Below are positions 43,357-52,833 of a DNA stretch of 64,000 bases, one piece after another. Origin of the DNA: Ulvibacterium sp. (GTDB lineage Bacteria; Bacteroidota; Bacteroidia; Flavobacteriales; Flavobacteriaceae); contig NZ_JANQOO010000021.1 of assembly GCF_028285715.1 (NCBI RefSeq), forward strand, positions 62,001 to 126,000, written 5' to 3'. Within the stretch, counting starts at the first letter, position 1. The number at the start of each line of letters is the position of its first letter. Below the pieces are notes generated by a model. That model saw nothing but the letters and a program-made list of their open reading frames with translations, did no database searches and was not told the DNA's origin. A program made the position numbers and the translations under genes.

Positions 43357-44418
43357 ATGGAATCCATTGTAACTTCTTCCTATGCCGTACATTTTAACCG
43401 AAAGGCCTATGACGCATTGGAAGAACACTTATCCAAGGTTCGGTATTCCAAGATTTTTATCCTTGTTGACGAGAATACCCGAGAACATTGTCTGCCTCGA
43501 TTTTATGAAGGTCTTGGTGGGGAGTTGCATTCCGAGGTCTTGGAAATCGAATCCGGGGAGGCAAATAAAGACATCCAGACTTGTGTGAAGGTCTGGAACG
43601 CCTTATCGGAATTAGACGGGGACAGAAAAAGTTTGCTTATCAATTTAGGAGGGGGCGTACTTACGGATCTAGGCGGATTTGTGGCCTCTACCTTTAAAAG
43701 AGGTATTGATTTTATAAATGTACCCACTACCCTATTGTCCATGGTGGATGCTTCTGTGGGAGGAAAGACCGGTGTTGATCTGGGATCTCTTAAAAATCAG
43801 ATCGGAGTAATCAATCAGCCTAAAATGGTCCTAGTACTACCGGATTTTCTAAAAACCTTGGAAGAAAGACAATTGCAAAGTGGTTTTGCCGAAATGTTGA
43901 AACACGGACTCATACAGGATGCCAGGTACTGGGATACTTTAAAATCCGTTTCCGATTTCGATACAATGGATACCTTGATCCATACATCGGTGGTCATTAA
44001 GAACAATGTAGTTCTGCAAGACCCTACGGAACAGAACCTACGAAAAATACTGAACTTTGGCCATACCCTTGGTCATGCCATCGAATCCTATTTTTTGGAA
44101 AGCCAAACACATCAAACACTTTTGCATGGTGAATCCATTGCCATTGGGATGATCTTGGAGGCCTATCTTTCCTATAAACTGACCGGACTCCCAAAAAACC
44201 AACTGGAGGACATAAAGGCCGTTTTTCTCTCCAAGTACCCCAGACCGGAATTTTCCAACGAGGATATGGACAACATCTTGAATTTACTGAAGTTCGACAA
44301 AAAAAACGCCTACGGCCATATCAACTTTGTACTGTTGCGACGTATAGGCGAACCGGTTGTGGATGTTAAAATTCCGAACGACCTATTCCATTCTGCTTTC
44401 TCTTACTTCAAAGAATAG
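43357..44418 (+). CDS. aroB: 3-Dehydroquinate synthase
   Basis: This 353-residue shikimate-pathway enzyme has an NAD-binding segment GGGVLTDLGGFVAST, the TTLLSMVDASVGGKTGVDL segment, and zinc ligands in GFAEMLKHGLI, NFGHTLGHAIE and LLHGESIAIGM. The ATG at 43357 is used because the GTG 30 bases earlier adds non-conserved residues. It is divergent from the proline dehydrogenase gene. Confidence 0.95.
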   Translation: MESIVTSSYAVHFNRKAYDALEEHLSKVRYSKIFILVDENTREHCLPRFYEGLGGELHSEVLEIESGEANKDIQTCVKVWNALSELDGDRKSLLINLGGGVLTDLGGFVASTFKRGIDFINVPTTLLSMVDASVGGKTGVDLGSLKNQIGVINQPKMVLVLPDFLKTLEERQLQSGFAEMLKHGLIQDARYWDTLKSVSDFDTMDTLIHTSVVIKNNVVLQDPTEQNLRKILNFGHTLGHAIESYFLESQTHQTLLHGESIAIGMILEAYLSYKLTGLPKNQLEDIKAVFLSKYPRPEFSNEDMDNILNLLKFDKKNAYGHINFVLLRRIGEPVVDVKIPNDLFHSAFSYFKE

Positions 44419-44524
44419 GACATACGTATACTAAAAATAAGCATTGACAACTCTTCATGTTTTCCAATTAAAAAAATATATAGTTTAGGTCCTGTTTAAT
44501 GCCCAAATTTAATTTGACCTAATT

Positions 44525-44860
44525 ATGATACGAAAATTGGTTGATTACAAAAAATTGGATCACGCTTTGGCTGCCCTGCTTATCGAAACATATCCGGACG
44601 GTTACGGGGACGATGACATCATCACCTTTAAAAACGCCCATGGCGAAATTGTGGAAGCCGTTGAGCTAAGGACCCAGGACGTCCTTTATTTGGTAAAGAT
44701 AAGCAAGTCCCTTTCTAGCTTCATTTCCAACTTTGAAGATACAATAGAAAAGGAATTGGAATCGAAATCGGAACCCGTACTAGAGGAAGTGGATGCCCAG
44801 GAAATGGATACCGAACCAAGCCTGGACAACGAATTGGATGACGACAGGGATTTTGATTGA
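44525..44860 (+). CDS. Small acidic conserved hypothetical protein
   Basis: This 111-residue protein has an N-terminal part (VDYKKLDHALAALLIETYPDGYGDDDII) that I associate with a Bacteroidota family sometimes labelled DNA primase without support. The C-terminal 40 residues are very acidic. There is no signal peptide or known catalytic motif. It is followed by the convergent DinB gene 3 bp away. Confidence 0.7.
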   Translation: MIRKLVDYKKLDHALAALLIETYPDGYGDDDIITFKNAHGEIVEAVELRTQDVLYLVKISKSLSSFISNFEDTIEKELESKSEPVLEEVDAQEMDTEPSLDNELDDDRDFD

Positions 44861-44863
44861 TTC

Positions 44864-45379
44864 CTATAAATAACGCTCCCTTAGCACATTGCGATGATGC
44901 TTTTGATGCCCGCAAATCACAAATCCCAGGGCAGCAACGCTCCAGGACATAGTACTTGCCCTACCTTTTGCATTAAGTCTCTGCCTGTCCAAACTACTAA
45001 AAAGCGCTATTGAGGAACGCCTTACAACCCTGTATTCCTCAATAAGACTTTCCTTGGATCTTCTATCCGCTCCTGAAAATTTTACATATAAATCTTGTTC
45101 AAAACCAGGTAATTCCGTTTTGTCACCGCGCGCAAAGCGCAAAGCCCTATACTGGAAAACCCGTTCGGCATCAATTATGTGCAATAAGACCTCGGCGACG
45201 GTCCACTTTTGGTCTGCGTAGGCATAATGCCATTTGCTATCCGGAATGCTTTGGATGAATTGGGGAAAGTTTTCCAACTGTTTTTGTAGAAAATCGATCA
45301 GTTCCACCTCCCCTAAAACGTCGATATAGGTTTTATATAGTACTTCGCTATCCGGTATTTCTATTTCGGACGTTTTCAT
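44864..45379 (-). CDS. DinB-family protein
   Basis: This 171-residue DinB-like four-helix bundle has metal-binding His in WTVAEVLLHIIDAER and GHQKHHRNVL, plus WHYAYADQKW near the active site. It differs from the his-operon DinB protein in sequence. Its substrate is unknown. It shares a strand with the Lrp gene 55 bp upstream. Confidence 0.88.
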   Translation of the reverse strand: MKTSEIEIPDSEVLYKTYIDVLGEVELIDFLQKQLENFPQFIQSIPDSKWHYAYADQKWTVAEVLLHIIDAERVFQYRALRFARGDKTELPGFEQDLYVKFSGADRRSKESLIEEYRVVRRSSIALFSSLDRQRLNAKGRASTMSWSVAALGFVICGHQKHHRNVLRERYL

Positions 45380-45434
45380 AGGTCCAGTGCAAATAGGTTA
45401 TGCGCTTGGGTCGCGGAAAAAGCCTTTCCTCCTC

Positions 45435-45914
45435 TTATAATTCGTTGAAGATGGTGTGCATCAACCGTTTTTTATCATTAAAGCTTTCCTCCAAGGAAAT
45501 CATGGTCTCGGTTCTACTGATACCATCTATATCGTCGATTCTAAATATGATATTTTTAGCATGTGTGGTATCCTTTGCGCGGATTTTGCAGAAAATATTA
45601 AACTTACCCGTAGTGATATGGGCAATGGTAACATTGGGTATTTGCTCCAAACGTTCGATTACAAATTTGGTCTGATGTGTTTTTTCAAGAAATATTCCTA
45701 CATAGGCAATAAAAGCATAGCCTAATTGTACGTAGTCCAGAGTAAGCGAAGATCCTTTAATGATACCTGCCTCTTCCATTTTTTTAACCCTAACGTGCAC
45801 CGTTCCCGCAGAAATCAAAAGTTTTTTGGCAATATCCGTAAAAGGCGTTCTGGTGTTGTCAATCAACATATCCAAAATCTGGTGATCTATTTCATCCAAT
45901 TTAACTTTACCCAT
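45435..45914 (-). CDS. Lrp/AsnC-family transcriptional regulator
   Basis: This 159-residue protein has an N-terminal HTH (DEIDHQILDMLIDNTRTPFTDIAKKL, SAGTVHVRVKKMEEAGIIKG) and a C-terminal RAM ligand-sensing domain (about 70-150). It probably senses an amino acid. Its neighbour upstream is an M14 carboxypeptidase gene on the same strand. Confidence 0.93.
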   Translation of the reverse strand: MGKVKLDEIDHQILDMLIDNTRTPFTDIAKKLLISAGTVHVRVKKMEEAGIIKGSSLTLDYVQLGYAFIAYVGIFLEKTHQTKFVIERLEQIPNVTIAHITTGKFNIFCKIRAKDTTHAKNIIFRIDDIDGISRTETMISLEESFNDKKRLMHTIFNEL

Positions 45915-45931
45915 ATCTATTAATTTTATGC

Positions 45932-45939
45932 CAAAAGTA
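45932..45939 (-). promoter_or_regulatory. -7 box (TACTTTTG) for the Lrp gene
   Basis: It matches TAnnTTTG on the minus strand, 17 bp before the ATG, implying a very short leader. No -33 TTG is at the expected spacing. Confidence 0.35.
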
Positions 45940-46026
45940 AAAAATTAAGAAATTAAACGCAGTAAAACTTATGTTTTTTTAACGAAAACGTAATAAAAGT
46001 ATAATTTTTGACAAATTCCTATAAAA

Positions 46027-47136
46027 CTAACCCGTAATGTCCTTCCAAAAAGGTTGCTGTCTTAAAAGCCTTAAGTCCTTGTCATGTAAACAATTGTACG
46101 TTTTATGTCCAAAATAACCCTCCAAATCACCTATCATTTCAATTTTTGGAACAAAGTGTATTTTTCCATTTTCCAACACCTCCTTATACAAAAGGCCAAT
46201 GCCATCATTTCCACTTACCGCTGTGTTTATGTGCCCTGCATTATGGATCAGTACATCAAAAAACAACTTGTTGTTTTCCGGTATTTTAAAGTAATCCGCT
46301 TCGGTTACTTCCTGGAACCTTTCTTCGGAGATGGCGTCCAAGGCCGAAAATAGGGCGTAAAAGATATACATTCTGGTCTGTTCCCGTTCATAATCGTCCG
46401 GAAAGTGCCCTGCTTCGAATAAAACGGTTGGCGTTTTCAGGGTTTGAAAGGTGTCCCCGACACAGTTGGCATTGTAGGTGTCGTCATACCTCCCAATTTG
46501 CCCTGGGATATAGGAATGTAAACTATGGTCAATAGCACCAATAAGCAACATACTTTTTCGACGGGATTCCGTAACGCTCCGTTGATCGTCACTAGCCGGG
46601 GCAAGAAAGGAAACCGTGGCGGGTTTTTGGGTGCTGCCTACATTAAAAAGGGTACGTTGATCATGTAGATTCAAACAATAATGGGGTTGGAAGTCATCGT
46701 AGACCTTTCGCAATGACCTGCTCTCAGGCTGGGTAAGCAATTTGGCATCCCTGTTAAGGTCAACTTCATTTGCGTTAACTCGGGTATAGGCCTGGGCACC
46801 GTCCGGATTAAGCATCGGAATAATCTTAACGGTACACTTTTTTAAAATCTGCAAAGCCTCTATTTCCTCGGAAGCCAAAAAATTCATAAGGTCTAAAACG
46901 GCCTTGGTCGTAGTAGATTCGTTACCATGCATTTGCGACCACATCAACACACGATGCTGGCCATTCCCCAAGGTGATACTTTCAATGGAACGTCCCTTAA
47001 CCGATTGGCCAATAGTATCTACTTGAAAAGATTCGTGAATTTTATTCAAGAAACTGGCTATTTGGTCATGGGTCACATAGCGACCCAAAATACTTTTTTC
47101 CTTGATTTTAACAGGATATAAATTCTGAAAATGCAT
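46027..47136 (-). CDS. M14-family metallocarboxypeptidase
   Basis: This 369-residue protein has the HxxE zinc pair at H70 and E73 (SQMHGNEST), NPDGAQAY and DLNRDA substrate loops, the third zinc His in LNLHDQRTL, and a catalytic Glu candidate in VLFEAGHF. There is no signal peptide, so it acts in the cytoplasm. It probably cleaves peptide or amide bonds of small substrates. It is convergent in context with the Lrp gene, which may regulate it. Confidence 0.88.
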   Translation of the reverse strand: MHFQNLYPVKIKEKSILGRYVTHDQIASFLNKIHESFQVDTIGQSVKGRSIESITLGNGQHRVLMWSQMHGNESTTTKAVLDLMNFLASEEIEALQILKKCTVKIIPMLNPDGAQAYTRVNANEVDLNRDAKLLTQPESRSLRKVYDDFQPHYCLNLHDQRTLFNVGSTQKPATVSFLAPASDDQRSVTESRRKSMLLIGAIDHSLHSYIPGQIGRYDDTYNANCVGDTFQTLKTPTVLFEAGHFPDDYEREQTRMYIFYALFSALDAISEERFQEVTEADYFKIPENNKLFFDVLIHNAGHINTAVSGNDGIGLLYKEVLENGKIHFVPKIEMIGDLEGYFGHKTYNCLHDKDLRLLRQQPFWKDITG

Positions 47137-47200
47137 AGGGGACTACTTGGTACCCTACAAAGGTAATATCATTCATAGTTACAATTGTATTTATATATAT

Positions 47201-47253
47201 TACATTTATATACAACTAATAGCTTTAGGTTTGTACATTTGTATACAAATGTA
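47201..47253. promoter_or_regulatory. 20-bp perfect palindrome plus partial second copy
   Basis: TACATTTGTATACAAATGTA (47234-47253) is a perfect palindrome, and each half is a TAnnTTTG box. A near-copy, TACATTTATATACAA (47201-47215), lies 33 bp upstream. It is in the 269-bp divergent region between the M14 gene and the HTH gene at 47406. It fits a dimeric repressor operator, presumably for that HTH protein. The region holds no other gene I can see. Confidence 0.6.
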
Positions 47254-47405
47254 GGATGTGATTTATGTTTTGCTAATAAAAGTCTATAGATCAATTGTTT
47301 GAATTATTCTATATAAACTATAGATAGTAGTGTTTTGAGAGGATATAGTATGCTTTGTCGTTATTTTATTTCGAAGGCTGCGGTAAACAATTAAAATTGA
47401 TTACA

Positions 47406-47780
47406 ATGGTAAATCAAGAGGATTTCATGAAACGATTACGGAAGTTATTGCGCTATTACGATCTTTCCGCCTCGGCGTTTGCAGATAAGATCGGTGTGCA
47501 GCGCTCCAGTATTTCCCATTTGCTCACGGGGCGCAATAAGCCAAGTCTGGAATTTGTACTCAAGGTTATCGATACTTTCCCTGAAGTGGATTTGTATTGG
47601 CTTGTAAGGGGAAAGGGAAATTTCCCCTCCACATCTGTAGAAAAGGACATCCTTAAGGCCCATACCCCATCGCCAGTCGCAAAACCACAAAACATTAAAA
47701 AGGACAATGGCCCTAAAACCGTTGACAAAGTCATTGTTCTGTATTCCCATGGAAGTTTCGAAATCTATAATAGGGACTAG
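47406..47780 (+). CDS. XRE-family HTH regulator
   Basis: This 124-residue protein has an N-terminal HTH (LRYYDLSASAFADKIGVQRSSISHLLTGRNKPSLEF, about 16-50), a VDLYWLVRGKGNF segment and a basic tail. The ATG at 47406 excludes 17 poorly fitting upstream codons. It shares layout with the HTH protein at 37142 (VVWLITGEGKML there, LYWLVRGKGNF here). It is a probable local repressor acting at 47201-47253. Confidence 0.88.
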   Translation: MVNQEDFMKRLRKLLRYYDLSASAFADKIGVQRSSISHLLTGRNKPSLEFVLKVIDTFPEVDLYWLVRGKGNFPSTSVEKDILKAHTPSPVAKPQNIKKDNGPKTVDKVIVLYSHGSFEIYNRD

Positions 47781-47805
47781 CCATTAATTTCCTTAATTTG
47801 TGTCC

Positions 47806-48183
47806 ATGTTCAAAAAGCCAATATCTATCTTGCCTATTTTATTCCTGATAACCTCTTGCTACGGACCACAACGGGATTGTTCACATTTTAGGGAGGGCCG
47901 CTTTTCCTTTACCGCCCGTATTGATGGGAAGGATGTTTCTACTACTTTCGTCCGTAACGATTCCATTGAAATCGACTACTTTGACGGTAAAATCGATACA
48001 TCATCCGTCCGCTGGATAAATGACTGTGAGTACATCGTAAAGAAGATAAATCCCAAGAACAAGTCCGAGGAGAAGTCCATACATATGAAAATACTATCGA
48101 CCACGGATAATTCTTATACATTTGAGTATGGAATCGTTGGCCAAAGTCAAAAATCTAGGGGAACCGCACTAAAAACCAACTGA
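47806..48183 (+). CDS. Small lipoprotein of a flavobacterial family
   Basis: This 125-residue protein has a lipobox (LITSC, Cys18) and a beta-rich domain with FVRNDSIEIDYFDGKIDTSSVRW and NDCEYIVKKINPKN. I recall homologues labelled DNA topoisomerase IV in databases. That label is not supported: there is no topoisomerase motif and the length is wrong. It lies 2 bp upstream of terC, probably co-transcribed. The ATG at 47806 is preferred over a GTG six bases earlier. Confidence 0.7.
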   Translation: MFKKPISILPILFLITSCYGPQRDCSHFREGRFSFTARIDGKDVSTTFVRNDSIEIDYFDGKIDTSSVRWINDCEYIVKKINPKNKSEEKSIHMKILSTTDNSYTFEYGIVGQSQKSRGTALKTN

Positions 48184-48185
48184 AT

Positions 48186-48998
48186 ATGTTCGAATTTTTT
48201 GCAAGCCCGGATGCATGGATCGCGTTATTGACCTTAACATTTTTGGAAATAGTACTTGGAATAGACAATATTGTATTTATTTCCATAGTAGCCAATAAGC
48301 TACCCCAAAACCAGCGGAAAAAGGCCACCAATATAGGCTTGCTCCTGGCCATGGTGCAGCGGATAATCCTATTATTCGCCGTTTCGTTTTTAATAGGCCT
48401 AAAAAATCCTTTTTATTATATAAATACTTCTTGGCTCAGTACGGGAATAAGTGGCCAGGCATTGATATTGTTTTTCGGGGGATTGTTCCTTCTTTACAAA
48501 AGTACCTCGGAAATACATGAAAAAGTGGAGTTACCGACACATGATGAGGATGAAATAGGCGCAAAAAAAATCACGAGCTTTTCTAACGCCATAGTTCAAA
48601 TTGTACTTATTGATTTTATATTTTCCATTGATTCCATTCTTACGGCCGTGGGCATGACCAATGGTATTGGCAATAGTCCCATGGATGCTTTAATGGTGAT
48701 GATTATTGCGGTTGTTATTTCCATTGTAATAATGATGGTCTTTGCCAATCCCATACGGGTCTTCATCAACAAGCATCCTTCCATGCAACTTTTGGCCCTC
48801 TCCTTTCTAATACTTATTGGATTTATGTTGATTGCAGAAGCTGCGCATTTGAGTCACACCAAAATTTTTGATCAGGAAATTGGGGCTATTCCCAAAGGGT
48901 ATCTATACTTTGCCATTGCCTTCTCCTTACTCATAGAATTTTTAAACATGAAGTTGCGAAAAAAAGAGGAAGTTTTGGAAAGCCAACAAAGCGATTAG
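48186..48998 (+). CDS. TerC-family membrane protein
   Basis: This 270-residue, seven- to eight-helix protein has the two conserved acidic motifs EIVLGIDNI and DFIFSIDSIL within the membrane. Family members take part in metal (often manganese) homeostasis or efflux coupled to exoprotein metalation, and the tellurite link is historical. It starts 2 bp after the small lipoprotein gene. Confidence 0.92.
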   Translation: MFEFFASPDAWIALLTLTFLEIVLGIDNIVFISIVANKLPQNQRKKATNIGLLLAMVQRIILLFAVSFLIGLKNPFYYINTSWLSTGISGQALILFFGGLFLLYKSTSEIHEKVELPTHDEDEIGAKKITSFSNAIVQIVLIDFIFSIDSILTAVGMTNGIGNSPMDALMVMIIAVVISIVIMMVFANPIRVFINKHPSMQLLALSFLILIGFMLIAEAAHLSHTKIFDQEIGAIPKGYLYFAIAFSLLIEFLNMKLRKKEEVLESQQSD

Positions 48999-49016
48999 TA
49001 CGATCCTTTCCGTACT
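48997..49016. terminator. Possible hairpin between terC and the sterol desaturase gene
   Basis: A 6-bp stem (48997-49002 with 49011-49016) has an 8-base loop and sits between convergent genes. There is only a weak T-run. Confidence 0.3.
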
Positions 49017-49019
49017 ACT

Positions 49020-49976
49020 TTAATTGGGCCTACTAAAGGCCAGTTTGGGGTTCGCTTTTTTCTGTTCCTCAAAAAGGCGTTGCTGCTGGCGTACGGTCAA
49101 TGTACTCCCATCATGGCTCCACCCCGGGGGTCCAAAAATATACATTAACTTATGGGAAAGTTTTTTCGACTTCTTAAGGTCTCTCCAGATATCCTTATAT
49201 TCATGGGTAAGGATTACCATTGGATTATAGGACTCCGGAGAATGGATTACCCCATACTTTACATCAATGTCATCGTCCAATTCCTTCCAGGTCCCAAATA
49301 GCTTATCAAATATATTCAGAAAGCCTCCATGGTTCTTGTCCAGATATTCAACGTTCTGCGCATGATGTACCTGATGCATCGTATGGGTATTGAAAATCTT
49401 CTCGATCCAACCCATCTTCGGGACATATACGGAATGTAATTGAAATTGCCATAAAGCCTCTATGCCCAGACACACCATCACCATTTCCGGTGGAAAGCCA
49501 ATGGCGGGCATCCACATATAGAACAAAGGTTTATACACTATGGTAAACCAACCGTTGCGCACAGCGGTCCCCAGGTTAAAATTATCCGAGGAGTGATGCA
49601 CAATGTGCGCGGCCCAAAGTACCCTAACCTCATGGTTGGCCCTGTGAAACCAATAATAGGTAAAATCATCGGCCAATTGGCAGAGTAACCAAACATACCA
49701 AGCGTAGCTAAAGGATGTATACCCCATGATGTTGGTCCGAATCCCATTGACCTCCGGATTAAAAAGTTCATAGGTATACTCAAACAGTACAATGGCAAAT
49801 ATCACCTTGAACAAAGGGCCTAAAATTGCCGACCCGACCCCCATAAAACCGCTAGCAAACAAATCTTTCCAATCGTACAGATCGTCATCCCCGTGGGTCT
49901 TGCTATATGTTAATTCTAGTAAAATAAATGCGATAAAACAAGGTACACCGTACACCAGGGGGTTGGTAAAATCCAT
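49020..49976 (-). CDS. Sterol desaturase/fatty acid hydroxylase family protein
   Basis: This 318-residue, multi-span membrane di-iron protein has the His boxes WFHRANH, HIVHHSSDN and HTMHQVHH. N-terminal and central hydrophobic helices surround them. The family hydroxylates or desaturates lipids. Bacterial substrates are mostly unknown. It has no lipid-gene neighbours except the distant paralogue at 62868. Confidence 0.9.
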   Translation of the reverse strand: MDFTNPLVYGVPCFIAFILLELTYSKTHGDDDLYDWKDLFASGFMGVGSAILGPLFKVIFAIVLFEYTYELFNPEVNGIRTNIMGYTSFSYAWYVWLLCQLADDFTYYWFHRANHEVRVLWAAHIVHHSSDNFNLGTAVRNGWFTIVYKPLFYMWMPAIGFPPEMVMVCLGIEALWQFQLHSVYVPKMGWIEKIFNTHTMHQVHHAQNVEYLDKNHGGFLNIFDKLFGTWKELDDDIDVKYGVIHSPESYNPMVILTHEYKDIWRDLKKSKKLSHKLMYIFGPPGWSHDGSTLTVRQQQRLFEEQKKANPKLAFSRPN

Positions 49977-50158
49977 CTAATAGTCAGTTTGGGCTAAATA
50001 TAAGGTTATAAATTTCAAAAAAAGAAAATGTTCGTTTTTTATGGGCTTATAATGGATATTTCTTACTTTTCTTAAACAATATATCCCAAGTTATCCCGGT
50101 TTCCCTGCCCATATTACTTCCAAAAAGATTGTATTCGTTGAAATTTATCCGGAAGGGA

Positions 50159-52807
50159 CTAGAAAAGCGTAGTCTGCTCATTGTCATTTTTGCCCTTATC
50201 CTCCCCGTTTTCATCTGTTGTGGCCTTTGCCGTTCCGGAAGCTACATTTTCCTCGTCCACCACTTCTATATCCAAGGTGTCCTTGGGTTTGGGTGGTTCA
50301 TAGGGCAATGGGTCCAAAGCATTGATTTCAAGAACTTTTTCCTTGGTCAGTTGGTTTCCGGTTGCGGTAATCCCCTTTACGGATATGAATTCCTCCAAAT
50401 TGATTACCAGATTGTCCCTACGGTCCTGCCCCCGTTTCTTAGAGAAAACTATTTCCGCCCTAGGGCGATAATCCGTAAAGATTTTTTCCAAATAAGACTT
50501 TGCATGGTCTGTAATTATGATTTCTTCCTTATCGGGGTTATCGATCAAAAATCGTTTTACATAGAATAGCTCCTTCTCACCTTCCCAATGGATAGCCGAA
50601 AGTGGTTTATTGGGATCCCATTTTTCCAGTACGATCATATCGTCATCAAACCTGAGGGTGAGTTCGGGGATAACCGTCCTTACCCGACCATTTTGATTGA
50701 CCAGTAACAAACGATCTTCCCCGGTAAATTCCCCTAGGAATTCCCCGCGTTCATCCATATTTAATCGTTGTACGGTTTCATCGAACCAAAGCTTTCGGGG
50801 CTTTAAGGTAGACAATCCTTTTTCCTTAAGTTCTATGCGTTTTACGGAGTATTTGGTAACAATGTTCCCTTTGGAGGCCCTGCCCTTTATCAATACATCG
50901 GCAAAGTCTACGTCCCATTTTAATTTTTTGATACTTCCGACCTGCCGTAGATTTACGGTGACCACCTCCGCCTCCCCATTGGGATTGGCGGAAAAATAGG
51001 ATACATCGGTACCGGCCTTGCCAATGGTTAAATCATAGGCCTTATCCCTTGTAATACTGGTTACGGCGAAACGCTTTATATATGTGGCACCCCCCCTACC
51101 ATCTTTATAGATCATATTGTAAATGGTACGTTTGTCCTTTTTCTTGAATACGGCCACATGGATTATATTCTTGCCCACAAAGGTTTTGGTGTCCACTTTG
51201 GTCACCATCATTTTCCCGTCCTTGGTAAAAACGATAATGTCATCTATATCGCTGCAATCCGTAACATATTCATCGCGACGGAGCGAGGTGCCTACAAAAC
51301 CCTCTTCCCGGTTTACATAGAGTTTGGTATTGCGAATAACGACCTTGGTGGCTTCAATATCGTCAAAAATTCGAATTTCCGATTTCCGCTCGCGTCCCTT
51401 CCCGTATTTGGATTTCAGGTCCTTGAAATAATCAATCGCAAAATCCACCAAATTATCCAGATGATGTTGGGTCTGAGCGATTTTCTCCTCCAAACTCTCC
51501 AAATGTTGCTGGGCCTTGTCCAGATCAAATTTGGAAATACGTTTTATTCGAATTTCGGTCAACCGTACAATATCCTCTTCCGTTACCGCCCTTTTTAAAT
51601 GGGCAACATGGGGCTTTAGCCCTTTGTCAATAGCGGAGATTACCCCTTCCCAGGTTTCCTCTTCCTCAATATCCCTATAGATACGGTTTTCGATAAATAT
51701 ACGTTCCAACGAAGCAAAATGCCATTGCTCCTGAAGTTCTGAAAGCTGAATTTCCAGCTCTTGTCGCAACAATTCAACGGTCGCATCCGTAGAGCGCCTC
51801 AACATCTCTGTGATACCAATAAACAAAGGTTTATTATCCTCGATGATGCAAGCCAAAGGTGAAATGGACGATTCACATGAGGTGAATGCATATAGGGCAT
51901 CAATGGTCTTGTCCGGCGAGATACCGCTGGGCAAGTGTACCAAAATCTCTACTTCCGCAGCGGTGTTGTCCTCTATCTTTTTAATCTTGATCTTTCCTTT
52001 ATCGTTCGCCTTTAAAATGGAATCGATCAGGGAGGAGGTGTTGGTACCAAAGGGAATTTCATTAATGATCAAAGTGTTTTTATCCCTTTGGGAAATTTTG
52101 GCCCGGACCCGTATTTTACCTCCGCGAAGGCCATCGTTGTAATTGCCCACGTCAATAATACCCGCCGTAGGAAAATCGGGAAATAGCTTAAAGCGTTGTC
52201 CTTTTAAATGTTTTATGGAAGCATCGATAAGCTCATTGAAATTGTGGGGCAATATTTTGGTGGAAAGACCAACGGCAATACCTTCGGCCCCCTGGGCCAA
52301 CAGCAATGGAAACTTTACGGGAAGGTTTACGGGCTCCTTTTTTCTGCCATCATAGGAAAGCTGCCATTCCGTAATCTTGGGGCTAAATACGACCTCCAAG
52401 GCAAATTTGGAAAGACGGGCCTCGATATATCGAGAGGCGGCCGCACTATCTCCAGTTAGGATATTACCCCAATTTCCCTGGGTGTCGATCAAAAGATCTT
52501 TTTGACCGATCTGTACCATGGCATCCGCAATACTGGCATCCCCATGGGGATGGTATTGCATCGTATGCCCAACCACATTGGCCACTTTGTTGTAGCGACC
52601 ATCATCCAACTCCTTTAAGGCATGCATTATACGTCGCTGTACCGGTTTAAATCCGTCCTCTATGGCAGGCACCGCACGTTCTAAAATAACATAGGAAGCA
52701 TAGTCCAAAAACCAATCCTTATACATGCCCGTCACCCGTGTTAGGGCATCCTGGGAGCCATCCGGATTTTGTTCATGAGCTTCGTTCACTTCTTCATTTT
52801 CTTCCAT
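50159..52807 (-). CDS. parC: DNA topoisomerase IV subunit A
   Basis: This 882-residue type IIA subunit has the N-terminal cleavage domain with YASYVILERAVPAIEDGFKPVQRR, the active-site Tyr in AASRYIEARLS, and GDASIADAMVQIG. Coiled-coil and C-terminal repeat domains follow. The last 60 residues are acidic. It lies directly downstream of parE, and the pairing with a short B subunit marks it as topoisomerase IV rather than gyrase. It decatenates replicated chromosomes. Confidence 0.92.
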   Translation of the reverse strand: MEENEEVNEAHEQNPDGSQDALTRVTGMYKDWFLDYASYVILERAVPAIEDGFKPVQRRIMHALKELDDGRYNKVANVVGHTMQYHPHGDASIADAMVQIGQKDLLIDTQGNWGNILTGDSAAASRYIEARLSKFALEVVFSPKITEWQLSYDGRKKEPVNLPVKFPLLLAQGAEGIAVGLSTKILPHNFNELIDASIKHLKGQRFKLFPDFPTAGIIDVGNYNDGLRGGKIRVRAKISQRDKNTLIINEIPFGTNTSSLIDSILKANDKGKIKIKKIEDNTAAEVEILVHLPSGISPDKTIDALYAFTSCESSISPLACIIEDNKPLFIGITEMLRRSTDATVELLRQELEIQLSELQEQWHFASLERIFIENRIYRDIEEEETWEGVISAIDKGLKPHVAHLKRAVTEEDIVRLTEIRIKRISKFDLDKAQQHLESLEEKIAQTQHHLDNLVDFAIDYFKDLKSKYGKGRERKSEIRIFDDIEATKVVIRNTKLYVNREEGFVGTSLRRDEYVTDCSDIDDIIVFTKDGKMMVTKVDTKTFVGKNIIHVAVFKKKDKRTIYNMIYKDGRGGATYIKRFAVTSITRDKAYDLTIGKAGTDVSYFSANPNGEAEVVTVNLRQVGSIKKLKWDVDFADVLIKGRASKGNIVTKYSVKRIELKEKGLSTLKPRKLWFDETVQRLNMDERGEFLGEFTGEDRLLLVNQNGRVRTVIPELTLRFDDDMIVLEKWDPNKPLSAIHWEGEKELFYVKRFLIDNPDKEEIIITDHAKSYLEKIFTDYRPRAEIVFSKKRGQDRRDNLVINLEEFISVKGITATGNQLTKEKVLEINALDPLPYEPPKPKDTLDIEVVDEENVASGTAKATTDENGEDKGKNDNEQTTLF

Positions 52808-52833
52808 TCAGAACAGCTACGTATATTTTAATA

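Noticed and set aside
47806-48183. Possible DNA topoisomerase IV label for the small lipoprotein
   Set aside because: No topoisomerase domain. True ParC and ParE are at 50159-54693.
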